11,371 nucleotides of DNA from Hyphomicrobiales bacterium. Its GTDB lineage: Bacteria; Pseudomonadota; Alphaproteobacteria; Rhizobiales; UBA4765. The stretch covers positions 1 to 11,371 of the forward strand of contig JAIYEB010000425.1 of assembly GCA_027487195.1 (NCBI GenBank), read 5' to 3'. A model generated the notes under the pieces. It worked only from the letters and a program-made list of their open reading frames with translations. It was not told where the DNA came from and searched no databases. A program made the position numbers and the translations under genes. The first letter of the stretch is position 1. Each line of letters opens with the position of its first letter. Below are positions 1-6,491 of the stretch, piece after piece.

Positions 1-1400
1 ACGCGTGCCAGAATGCCGTTGAATTGCCCCGGGCGGATTGTGCCCTGCTTGGGCAGGTTGATGTCGAGGGATGACAGAACCTCGCGCAGGCCATGGAGCT
101 TTTCCACGGTCGGGCTTTCATGGACGCGGTAGATCAGCGGCGTCCGCTTGTCCTCGCAAACCTCAGCCGCCGCAACGTTGGCGCGGATCATGAATTCTTC
201 GATCAAGCGATGGGCCGCGAGCCGCTCTGGCACCAGAACGCGATCCACACTGCCGTCTTGTTTCAACAAAATCTTGCGCTCGGGCAGGTCGAGTTCAAGC
301 GGGCCGCGCTCGTCCCGGGCAATCTGCAGGGCGTTATAGGCTGCCCAGAGCGGACGCAGGACCGGCACCAGCAAAGGCTCGGTCACGTCATCTGTCTGGC
401 CATCGATTGCTGCCTGCGCCTGCTGGTAGCTCAGCTTTGCAGCCGAGCGCATCATGATCCGGTGAAAGCTCTTGTCGCGGGTGCGGCCAACAGCATCAAT
501 CACAAGGCGCAGCGCAATGGCCGGGCGGTCGACGCCCGGCTTCAGCGAGCACAACTCGTTTGACAATTGCTCAGGCAGCATCGGGACAACCCGGTCCGGA
601 AAGTAGACCGAGTTTCCACGCAGGACCGCTTCATGGTCGAGCGCGCTGCCGGAGCGCACATAGGCCGCAACGTCTGCGATGGCGACATGGACAATGAAGC
701 CGCCGGGATTGGCATCGCTTGTGTCGGGGGCAGCATGCACAGCGTCGTCGTGATCCTTGGCATCCGCGGGGTCGATGGTGAGAAGCGGCAGACTGCGCCA
801 GTCCTCGCGACCTTCAAGCGACAGCGGTTTTGCGCGGTCCGCGTCTCGCAGAACAGCGTCCGGGAAGCGGTGCGGGATCGAATGGCTGATCAGGGCCAGT
901 TCGCTGACAGCCTTTTCGGTGCCGAGTGTGCCAAATCGTTCGGTGACACGGGCAAGCGCTTCACCGTGGCGGCCCATCGACAGAATATCGAAGCCAACGA
1001 TCTCGCCTTCGCCGGCCTGTTTCGTGTCGGCTTCGCGCACGCGCCACGACCTGCCAATGTCGCGCTTGTCGATGGTGTCGATCTGACCACCCAAAGGCCC
1101 CAGGCGGAAAATGCCAACCCCGACGGTCTTTTGCCGATCGACGCGGCGCACCATGCGGCCAATAAAGCGCGGCCCTCCGGTTTCGCTGCGCCGTGCGGGC
1201 TTCAGCTTGGCCATGATGTGGTCGCCAAGCGCAGGGGCGGGACCCTGGATCGCGCGCGTGCTCAGCAGCACTTCCGGTATGTCAGTCCCATCATCATGCC
1301 AGTCCAACGGGACGGCAATCAAATCGCCGTCGGCATCGATGCGGCGCACTTCCAGCACCACAAGTTCCGGTCCTGTCAGTTTGCGAATGCCGCGCGCCAC
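1..1400 (-). CDS. rnr: Ribonuclease R, 5' part (C-terminus beyond left edge), lacking the usual N-terminal winged helix
   Basis: RNase R is a processive 3'-5' exoribonuclease that degrades structured RNA and takes part in rRNA and mRNA turnover in the cytoplasm. The minus strand is open from position 1400 to the window edge (466 codons). The protein starts directly with the first cold-shock (OB) domain, about residues 8-75, then a second around 90-170, then the RNB nuclease domain from about 198 on. The catalytic metal-binding aspartates sit in the motif IDPADAKDHDD (D210, D216, D218, D219; E. coli D272, D278, D280, D281 by homology). The conserved blocks YFPDRVVPMLPEQLSN and HRLIEEFMI follow. 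The S1 domain must lie beyond the edge. The only ATG, GTG or TTG in frame near the N-terminus is GTG at 1400-1398, 4 nt after the topA stop; there is no Shine-Dalgarno, so translation is probably coupled to topA. The catalytic aspartate lies about 60 residues earlier than in E. coli, matching absence of the winged-helix domain. Family identity is certain; the start is less so. Confidence 0.93.
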   Translation of the reverse strand, partial: MARGIRKLTGPELVVLEVRRIDADGDLIAVPLDWHDDGTDIPEVLLSTRAIQGPAPALGDHIMAKLKPARRSETGGPRFIGRMVRRVDRQKTVGVGIFRLGPLGGQIDTIDKRDIGRSWRVREADTKQAGEGEIVGFDILSMGRHGEALARVTERFGTLGTEKAVSELALISHSIPHRFPDAVLRDADRAKPLSLEGREDWRSLPLLTIDPADAKDHDDAVHAAPDTSDANPGGFIVHVAIADVAAYVRSGSALDHEAVLRGNSVYFPDRVVPMLPEQLSNELCSLKPGVDRPAIALRLVIDAVGRTRDKSFHRIMMRSAAKLSYQQAQAAIDGQTDDVTEPLLVPVLRPLWAAYNALQIARDERGPLELDLPERKILLKQDGSVDRVLVPERLAAHRLIEEFMIRANVAAAEVCEDKRTPLIYRVHESPTVEKLHGLREVLSSLDINLPKQGTIRPGQFNGILAR

Positions 1401-1404
1401 TTTT

Positions 1405-4053
1405 TTAGCGGGACTTCGGCGCTTTGGCAGCGGCCTTTGCAGAGGGCTTGGCCGAAGATTTGGCAGCCGACTTCGCAGGCGCCTTTGCTGCGGCGCGTTT
1501 GGGTGCGCCGCGGGCTGGCTTTGGTGCAGGTCCCGAAGCGCGCTTGGCCTCGATCAGCTTCACCGCCTCATCAAGCGTGAGGGCCGCCTTGTCGGTGGTC
1601 TTGGGAAGCGTGGCGTTGATGCCGGAATGGCTGACATACGCGCCATACTTGCCATCGCGAAGTTCAATGGCGCCGCCAAGCGTTGGATGATCGCCAACAA
1701 TCGTTGCCGCCGCAGCTCCGCGTCCAAAGCGCGAGCGTGGGCCGCCGGCAATCTTCTCGGCAATGAGATCAACCGCGCGGTTGATACCAACCTCATAGAC
1801 ATCCTGCACGTTTGGCAGGTTCACGTAGGTCTTTTCGTGCTGAATGTAGGGTCCGAAGCGCCCGATATTGGCCAGGATGGGCTGGCCGCTTTCTGGATGC
1901 TTGCCGATGGTGCGCGGCAAGGACAGGAGCTTCAGCGCGGTCGTCAGGTCGAGCTCCGACGGCGCAACGCCCTTGGGCAGCGTGGCGCGTTTTGGCTTTT
2001 CGCCTTCGCCCAACTGCACATAGGGGCCAAAGCGTCCGTCGCGCAGCGTGACCATTTCGCCGCTTTCAGGGTCGGGGCCGATCTTGCGCACGCCGGGTTC
2101 AGAACCAGCCTCGCCCTGGGGAGCATCCGGGTTCGGCGCACCAAACGGGCGCGTATACTTGCACTCGGGATAGTTCGAGCAGCCGACAAAGGCCCCGAAC
2201 TTGCCAAGCCTGAGCGACAGCTTGCCGTCCGCGCAGGACGGGCACTTGCGTGGATCGCCGCCATCGGCCGGTGTCGGGAACACGTGCGGCGCCAGAGCCT
2301 CGTCGATGGCGCTGATGACGTCGCCGATCTTCAGGTCTTTTGTGGCGGCAATGTTGGCGTTGAAATCTTTCCAGAACGCCTCAAGCAGTGTCTTCCAGTC
2401 GAGTTCACCGGCAGAGACCTGGTCCAGCTGTTCTTCCAGACCGGCCGTGAAGTTATACTCGACGTAGCGTTCGAAATAGCGCTCCAGGAAGGTCGTGACG
2501 AGACGGCCCTTGTCCTCGGCGTAAAGGCGCTTCTTGTCGATCTTCACATATTCACGCTCGCGCAAAACGGCGAGCGTGGCAGCGTAGGTTGAGGGGCGCC
2601 CGATCCCGAGTTCTTCCATGCGCTTGACGAGCGAGGCTTCCGAGAAGCGCGGCGGCGGCTCGGTAAAATGCTGGCTGCCATTGGCGCCGAGCAGAACGAG
2701 GTTGTCGCTTGCAGACATGGCCGGCAGGCGCTTGTCCTCTTCGCTCTCGGGGTCATCCTCGCCTTCCTGATAGAGCTTGAGGAAGCCATCGAAGGTGACA
2801 ACTGTGCCAACGGCACGAAGGTCCGCAGTCCGCGGGCCCGAGCCTGCGATGATATCGACAGTGGTGCGCTCGAGGACGGCTGACTCCATCTGGCTTGCAA
2901 CCGTGCGTGTCCAGATCAGATCGTAGAGATCGGCCTGTTCACGATCGAGATGCGCCTTGAGGTCGCGCGGCTTTCGAAACATGTCGGTCGGCCGGATCGC
3001 CTCGTGGGCTTCCTGAGCGTTCTTTGCCTTGGTTTTGTATGCGCGGGGCACGTCGGGCAGATAGCCGGCGCCGTAGTCGCTAGAGATCAGGCGGCGGGCA
3101 GCGGCAACGGCTTCGCCGGCGATCTGGACGCCATCAGTTCGCATGTAGGTGATGAGGCCAACGGTCTCGCCGCCAACATCAATCCCCTCATAGAGGCGCT
3201 GGGCAATCTGCATGGTGCGGGCAGGCGACAGACCGAGCTTTCGCGACGCTTCCTGTTGCAAGGTCGACGTGGTGAAAGGCGGCGCGGGATTGCGTCTGAC
3301 GGGCTTTGCCTCAACAGCAGCCACGCGATACTTCGCCGCTTTCAGAAGGCCTTCGAGATCTCTCGCCTCAACGCCTGTCTTGACATCAAGCCGTCCGAGC
3401 TTCTTGCCATCGACCCCGACGAGGCGCGCTTCAAAGGCCTCGCCGCGTGGCGTCGCAAGCTTTGTCAGCAGTGACCAGTATTCCTGGGCAACGAACGCCT
3501 CGATCTCGGCCTCGCGTTGGCACACCAGCCGCAAGGCCACGGACTGCACACGCCCGGCCGAACGCGCGCCCGGGAGTTTGCGCCAGAGCACGGGGGACAG
3601 TGTAAAGCCCACGAGATAATCAAGCGCACGGCGCGCCAGATAGGCCTCGACAAGCGGCGCATCAATCTCGCGCGGCTGCGCCATGGCCTCGGTGACGGCC
3701 TGCTTGGTGATGGCGTTGAAAACAACGCGCTCGATCTTCACATCTTTCAGAACGCGCTTCTGCTTCAGGACCTCCAGCACGTGCCAGGAGATGGCCTCAC
3801 CTTCGCGGTCAGGGTCGGTGGCAAGCACAAGCTTGTTGGCCCCACGCACCGCCTTGGCGATGTCCTGGAGGCGCTTCTCGGACTTGCCATCGACCTCCCA
3901 AAGCATCTCGAAGCCCTTTTCGGGATCCACAGAGCCGTCTTTGGCTGGCAGATCGCGAACATGGCCGAAGGAAGCAAGGACCTGATAGTCCGAGCCGAGG
4001 TACTTGTTGATGGTCTTGGCTTTCGCCGGACTCTCGACGACGACAACCGTCAT
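1405..4053 (-). CDS. topA: DNA topoisomerase I (type IA)
   Basis: TopA relaxes negatively supercoiled DNA by single-strand passage. The 882-aa product starts with a Toprim domain (residues 1-115: VVVVESPAKAKT with E7; DPDRE with D80 and D82). The type IA core follows, with the active-site tyrosine in GLITYMRTDG (Y303). One four-cysteine zinc finger (C604, C607, C625, C631) comes next. Three C-terminal topoisomerase repeats follow, around 659-695, 717-749 and 787-817, each with a G-[RK]-[FY]-G-x-Y-[VI] core. The last 45 or so residues are a low-complexity tail of Lys, Ala, Pro and Ser, as in many alphaproteobacterial TopA proteins. ATG at 4053 was chosen because the family begins at this point; a TTG at 4086 and a GTG at 4059 are also in frame. 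There is no clear Shine-Dalgarno. It is transcribed with rnr, which follows after 4 nt. In many Hyphomicrobiales dprA precedes topA; here a promoter region and a divergent small gene do. Confidence 0.97.
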   Translation of the reverse strand: MTVVVVESPAKAKTINKYLGSDYQVLASFGHVRDLPAKDGSVDPEKGFEMLWEVDGKSEKRLQDIAKAVRGANKLVLATDPDREGEAISWHVLEVLKQKRVLKDVKIERVVFNAITKQAVTEAMAQPREIDAPLVEAYLARRALDYLVGFTLSPVLWRKLPGARSAGRVQSVALRLVCQREAEIEAFVAQEYWSLLTKLATPRGEAFEARLVGVDGKKLGRLDVKTGVEARDLEGLLKAAKYRVAAVEAKPVRRNPAPPFTTSTLQQEASRKLGLSPARTMQIAQRLYEGIDVGGETVGLITYMRTDGVQIAGEAVAAARRLISSDYGAGYLPDVPRAYKTKAKNAQEAHEAIRPTDMFRKPRDLKAHLDREQADLYDLIWTRTVASQMESAVLERTTVDIIAGSGPRTADLRAVGTVVTFDGFLKLYQEGEDDPESEEDKRLPAMSASDNLVLLGANGSQHFTEPPPRFSEASLVKRMEELGIGRPSTYAATLAVLREREYVKIDKKRLYAEDKGRLVTTFLERYFERYVEYNFTAGLEEQLDQVSAGELDWKTLLEAFWKDFNANIAATKDLKIGDVISAIDEALAPHVFPTPADGGDPRKCPSCADGKLSLRLGKFGAFVGCSNYPECKYTRPFGAPNPDAPQGEAGSEPGVRKIGPDPESGEMVTLRDGRFGPYVQLGEGEKPKRATLPKGVAPSELDLTTALKLLSLPRTIGKHPESGQPILANIGRFGPYIQHEKTYVNLPNVQDVYEVGINRAVDLIAEKIAGGPRSRFGRGAAAATIVGDHPTLGGAIELRDGKYGAYVSHSGINATLPKTTDKAALTLDEAVKLIEAKRASGPAPKPARGAPKRAAAKAPAKSAAKSSAKPSAKAAAKAPKSR

Positions 4054-4115
4054 GTGCACACAGCGTAAGAGTTTGGGAGGCTGCAACCCGGTGTCGGGCC
4101 GCTCATCGGGGCCGG

Positions 4116-4144
4116 AACATGGTGAAGCAGCGCCTCACTGTCAA
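4116..4144 (-). promoter_or_regulatory. Candidate sigma-70 promoter for topA-rnr
   Basis: On the minus strand a perfect -35 hexamer TTGACA (4144-4139) is followed after 17 nt by CATGTT (4121-4116), a weak -10 match. Transcription would start near 4109 and give a leader of about 56 nt before the topA ATG. This is assigned by eye from consensus only. Confidence 0.4.
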
Positions 4145-4195
4145 ATCCCCGTTCGCTGACGGTTCGTCGCGGGTATCGGAAAACACAATCTCAGG

Positions 4196-4224
4196 TTGAA
4201 TTTTCATTGATATTCGCTCATATC
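4196..4224 (+). promoter_or_regulatory. Candidate promoter for the plus-strand small gene
   Basis: TTGAAT (4196-4201) and CATATC (4219-4224) are separated by 17 nt, giving a start near 4231 and a leader of about 34 nt before the TTG at 4265. The -10 hexamer lies inside the inverted repeat at 4207-4226, which would suit an operator. Consensus match by eye only. Confidence 0.35.
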
Positions 4225-4226
4225 AA
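4207..4226. promoter_or_regulatory. 7-6-7 inverted repeat, operator-like
   Basis: TTGATAT (4207-4213) and its exact reverse complement ATATCAA (4220-4226) flank the 6-nt spacer TCGCTC. The 20-bp dyad overlaps the spacer and -10 of the candidate promoter for the small gene at 4265, a classical repressor-site position. No T-run follows, so it is not a terminator. Which protein binds cannot be told. Confidence 0.45.
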
Positions 4227-4264
4227 ATGGCGAGTGAATGTGACGATTGCTACCGGAGATTGAG

Positions 4265-4477
4265 TTGACCGGCGAATCCGACAGTTCCAAGGCCAGCGCC
4301 GCAGATACAGCTGCTTATATCTCCGCAATCCTTGGCGGGCTTCGTGAAAGCGCTGAGCGCGCGCAGCTTGGCGATCTCGCCTACTTTCTGTCGATGGCCC
4401 AAGCTGAGGCCAAAGAGCAGGAAAACCGCGCCGAAAAGCCGCCTGAGGTTGCGCAGATAAAAGCCCCACAGACCTGA
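4265..4477 (+). CDS. Small conserved-type hypothetical protein (70 aa)
   Basis: The function is unknown. The product is acidic and hydrophilic at both ends with one amphipathic helical stretch at about residues 15-50 (AAYISAILGGLRESAERAQL, then GDLAYFLSMAQAEA). I recall short rhizobial proteins with a similar Y-I-x-x-[ML]-x-x-x-L ... L-x-Y-L-L-x-x-A-x-x-E-A pattern, but cannot name a family. There is no signal peptide or membrane segment. TTG at 4265 was chosen because GGAG (4255-4258) lies 6 nt upstream; a TTG at 4247 is the only longer option, since a stop codon at 4241 closes the frame. The gene is divergent from topA and convergent with the minus-strand small gene at 4498-4677, 20 nt away, whose helical core aligns with this one. 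Confidence 0.65.
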   Translation: MTGESDSSKASAADTAAYISAILGGLRESAERAQLGDLAYFLSMAQAEAKEQENRAEKPPEVAQIKAPQT

Positions 4478-4497
4478 CGCAGGGCTTCGGGCGAACG

Positions 4498-4677
4498 TCA
4501 GGCCTTGTCAGAATTCAACTGATGCCTGGTCTCTTCCTCAGCGAGAGAAATCAGCCAGCTCAGGGATCTGGCGTTGATCGATTCGGCCATCGAACGGCAA
4601 ACCGCGAGAAGTGCGAGTGTTCGGGGTGCGTCAAACGGCGTGCGTGAGTGGTCCAATCGCAACTGGCTAGGTGACAT
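4498..4677 (-). CDS. Small hypothetical protein (59 aa), divergent from the luxR-type gene
   Basis: This gene is under 60 codons and easily missed by ORF callers. It begins with ATG at 4677 and is preceded by a strong Shine-Dalgarno GGAGG (4691-4687) with a 9-nt spacer. The product has a basic, Pro-containing N-terminus (residues 1-19), then a largely helical stretch (20-54) holding AVCRSMAES and LSWLISLAEEET. There is no signal peptide and only one cysteine (C27). I do not recognise a family. The core aligns without gaps with residues 19-49 of the facing 70-aa protein (about 9 of 31 identical by eye), including L-[AS]-[YW]-[FL]-[LI]-S-[ML]-A-x-x-E. It shares its upstream region, with two palindromes, with the LuxR-type regulator gene, so control by that regulator, or an effect on it, is plausible but inferred. 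Confidence 0.6.
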   Translation of the reverse strand: MSPSQLRLDHSRTPFDAPRTLALLAVCRSMAESINARSLSWLISLAEEETRHQLNSDKA

Positions 4678-4686
4678 TTTCGGCAG

Positions 4687-4691
4687 CCTCC
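4687..4691 (-). promoter_or_regulatory. Shine-Dalgarno of the 59-aa small gene
   Basis: GGAGG on the minus strand, 9 nt before ATG 4677. Few genes in this window have such a clear site, and it is the main support for this short gene and its start. Confidence 0.6.
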
Positions 4692-4697
4692 AGTTTT

Positions 4698-4727
4698 TTT
4701 ACGTGGCGATGAGACAGACTTTGGCAA
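4698..4727 (-). promoter_or_regulatory. Candidate promoter of the 59-aa small gene
   Basis: On the minus strand TTGCCA (4727-4722, 5 of 6 to TTGACA) and CGTAAA (4703-4698) are 18 nt apart, putting the transcription start near 4691. The -35 lies inside the palindrome at 4718-4730, and the pair of palindromes would centre about 40 bp upstream of the start, where LuxR-type activators often bind. Assigned by eye; weak -10. Confidence 0.3.
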
Positions 4728-4743
4728 AGTGCAGTTGAACTGC
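4718..4743. promoter_or_regulatory. Two abutting perfect 13-bp palindromes, operator-like
   Basis: ACTTTG-G-CAAAGT (4718-4730) is followed without a gap by GCAGTT-G-AACTGC (4731-4743). Each has two exact 6-bp arms around a central G. One-base centres rule out simple RNA hairpins of this full length, and no T-run follows, so binding by a dimeric regulator to DNA is more likely. The sites lie in the 144-bp space between the divergent 59-aa gene and the LuxR-type gene. A CT-N12-AG spacing like that in lux boxes also occurs across the pair (4719-4734). The binding protein is unproven; the adjacent regulator is the first candidate. Confidence 0.5.
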
Positions 4744-4785
4744 TAGCTTTCTTTTGCGGGAAATTTGACCCGTCATTCCTGACGC

Positions 4786-4814
4786 TTGACACCCATCCAT
4801 TTCAAGAAAGTGTA
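4786..4814 (+). promoter_or_regulatory. Candidate promoter of the LuxR-type gene, possibly leaderless
   Basis: A perfect TTGACA (4786-4791) lies 31 bp before the ATG at 4822. With a 17-18 nt spacer the -10 would be AGTGTA or GTGTAG near 4809-4815, a poor match, and transcription would start at or within a few bases of the ATG. No Shine-Dalgarno precedes the ATG, which agrees with a leaderless mRNA. Confidence 0.35.
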
Positions 4815-4821
4815 GTCTCAC

Positions 4822-5553
4822 ATGCTAGAGCGAATTTTCGAAGACATCACCGAAGCAACATCCGGAATCCGTACGATTGAGGATTCGTCTGTAGTTATCT
4901 CGCAAATGGCGCGACGCTTTGGTCTTGAGCACGCAGCGTATCTTGCTGTGAACATCCCAAGAATTGGTCGCCAGACGCCGTTTTATTCTGCAACCTATTC
5001 CGACGAGTGGTGCCAGCACTATCAACACCAGAATTACGTCGAAATCGACCCTGTCGTGCGCGCTGGCCTGAAGGGTATCCTTCCGGTCGACTGGGCGGAC
5101 TTCAACCTTGGCACAGCCAAGGTGCGCAAACTCTTCGGTGAGGCCGGAGAGGCTGGTCTTGGCAATCAGGGCCTAACGTTTCCAATTCACGGACGTGGTG
5201 GCGAGACGGCCATGTTCTCACTGAATGCGAAGATGGGCCGCGAGGAATGGACTCGCTTCAAGAAGCAGCACATGGGCGAGTTCCAGCTGTTCGCGTTTCA
5301 CCTGCACACCAAGGTCGTCGAAGCCGAGGGCGGCGTCGATGTCGATTTTGAAGCGCGTCTGTCCAACCGTGAGCGGGAATGCCTGCGTTGGGCCGCGACC
5401 GGCAAGACGACATGGGAAACGTCGGTCATTCTCAAGATCAGCGAACGTGCTGTGCGGTTCTACCTCGACAGCGCGCGCTCGAAGCTTGATTGCCTGACAA
5501 AGACCCAGGCTGTCGCCAAGGCGGTTGCGCTCGGGATTGTTCACATCAGCTGA
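4822..5553 (+). CDS. LuxR-family autoinducer-binding transcriptional regulator (possible LuxR solo)
   Basis: This 243-aa protein has the full LuxR/TraR layout: an N-terminal acyl-homoserine-lactone binding domain (about 15-165) and a C-terminal LuxR helix-turn-helix (about 178-240). Residues conserved in lactone-binding members can be placed by spacing: W63, Y67, D76, P77, W91 and G117 (TraR W57, Y61, D70, P71, W85, G113) and, in the DNA-binding part, E184, L188 and G194 (TraR E178, L182, G188). It is therefore probably a ligand-responsive activator or repressor of quorum-sensing type in the cytoplasm. No luxI-type synthase lies in the window, so it may be a solo that senses a signal made elsewhere or by neighbours. 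ATG 4822 fits the family length. It is divergent from a 59-aa gene; the next plus-strand gene starts 59 nt downstream and looks unrelated. Confidence 0.92.
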   Translation: MLERIFEDITEATSGIRTIEDSSVVISQMARRFGLEHAAYLAVNIPRIGRQTPFYSATYSDEWCQHYQHQNYVEIDPVVRAGLKGILPVDWADFNLGTAKVRKLFGEAGEAGLGNQGLTFPIHGRGGETAMFSLNAKMGREEWTRFKKQHMGEFQLFAFHLHTKVVEAEGGVDVDFEARLSNRERECLRWAATGKTTWETSVILKISERAVRFYLDSARSKLDCLTKTQAVAKAVALGIVHIS

Positions 5554-5612
5554 GTTTTGCGTTCAAGCAAACGTCAACGCTTCGCTTGCATTTGCCGTGT
5601 TATGCCACACCC

Positions 5613-6422
5613 ATGACATGGCTTCTCTCACGTCGCACTCTGATTGCTGCCGGCTTCGCGCTGGCAGCATCGCCAGGGCTTGCCCAGTTTGGCCGGGTCA
5701 CTCAGGCACGGCTGCGCTTGATCAAGGGCGGAATCGAGCCTGATGGAACCCGCGTCGCCGGTATCCACATCACGCTTCAACCGGGCTGGAAGACATATTG
5801 GCGCCATCCCGGGGATAGCGGCATTCCTCCAGGCTTTGACTGGAAGCGTTCGGAGAACCTGAAGTCGGCTGAGGTTTCGTTTCCAGCGCCAGAGCGCGTT
5901 CGCGATGGGGCGGGTGAAATCCTGGTTTATCGCCGTGAGGTTGTTCTGCCGGTGCGCGCTGTTCCGATCGACCCGACGCGCCCGATTGTTCTGCGGCTCG
6001 ACATGACTCTGGGCCTGTGTGAGCAAATCTGCATTCCAGCCGAACTTCAGGGTGAGATTGTCCATGACGGGCGTTCGACACCGGCGGATGTGACGATGAT
6101 CTTGCAGTCGCTTGTGCGCGTTCCACGGATTGTTCCTGCCGGGACGGCTGTCACGCAGTGGCGGACAACCGGCGGCGGGCCGGCGCGAACGGTCGATTTT
6201 GCGACGACCCTGCCGCTTGGCGTGCTTCATGCCGTGGTTGAGGGGCCGGAGTCCTGGCAGATCCCGCTGCCCGTGCGTATCGCAACCCTTGCTGATGGCG
6301 CGGATCACTGGCGCATCGAGCGGCTGCGGCTTGGCCCTGCCAATGATGCGTATGGCGCAGTCCGCGTCACTGTGTTCGGGCGCAATGGCTCGGTGGAAGA
6401 GCTGCGACGTCTCGACGGATGA
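5613..6422 (+). CDS. Exported DsbD N-terminal-domain-like protein
   Basis: The 269-aa product resembles stand-alone alphaproteobacterial proteins related to the periplasmic N-terminal domain of DsbD (disulfide bond corrector / thiol:disulfide interchange). It begins with a signal peptide containing SRRTLI, a good twin-arginine (Tat) match, then a hydrophobic stretch and a likely cleavage after PGLA (residue 24). The domain covers about 25-150, with PGWKTYW and HPGDSGIPP motifs (57-73) and a C136-x3-C140 pair in LCEQICIPAEL that could be the redox pair. The rest (150-269) has no recognisable motif or membrane segment, so this is not a full DsbD: the transmembrane and thioredoxin domains are missing. 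ATG 5613 was chosen because it puts the signal peptide at the N-terminus; the open frame extends to 5490 inside the luxR-type gene but that extension is not sensible. The peroxiredoxin downstream suggests a thiol-redox role. Confidence 0.8.
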   Translation: MTWLLSRRTLIAAGFALAASPGLAQFGRVTQARLRLIKGGIEPDGTRVAGIHITLQPGWKTYWRHPGDSGIPPGFDWKRSENLKSAEVSFPAPERVRDGAGEILVYRREVVLPVRAVPIDPTRPIVLRLDMTLGLCEQICIPAELQGEIVHDGRSTPADVTMILQSLVRVPRIVPAGTAVTQWRTTGGGPARTVDFATTLPLGVLHAVVEGPESWQIPLPVRIATLADGADHWRIERLRLGPANDAYGAVRVTVFGRNGSVEELRRLDG

Positions 6423-6491
6423 AGCTAAATCCCGTAGACGGAGCGCGCGGCGGCTTGCCCGCCAGTCCCCCGATTGACGAGGATAGTGACT

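Noticed and set aside
1401..1430. Programmed frameshift fusing topA to rnr at the A-run after the topA stop
   Set aside because: The rnr frame is +1 relative to topA, and the A-run favours -1 slippage; no known +1 signal is visible. Reinitiation at GTG 1400 is simpler.
1111..2592. Long plus-strand open frame of 493 codons
   Set aside because: It lies wholly antisense to rnr and topA, whose reading frames have clear family motifs; it is a high-GC shadow. The same holds for plus-strand frames at 567-1580 and 9668-10894.
4054..4086. Longer topA start at TTG 4086 (11 extra residues)
   Set aside because: The extra residues do not look like the family N-terminus, which begins at the ATG at 4053, and no Shine-Dalgarno precedes the TTG.
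4218..4469. Minus-strand open frame of 83 codons opposite the 70-aa gene
   Set aside because: No Shine-Dalgarno, composition typical of an antisense shadow; the plus-strand frame has a spaced GGAG and a helical core resembling known small proteins.
4757..4772. CGGG/CCCG dyad with an 8-nt loop upstream of the LuxR-type gene
   Set aside because: Four-base arms are expected often by chance and there is no positional support.
5490..5612. N-terminal extension of the DsbD-like gene into the luxR-type gene
   Set aside because: It would bury the signal peptide behind 41 unrelated residues; ATG 5613 puts the twin-arginine motif at the N-terminus.
6449..6463. GGCGG/CCGCC hairpin between the DsbD-like and peroxiredoxin genes as a terminator
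   Set aside because: Five-base stem without a T-run; not distinguishable from background in GC-rich DNA.
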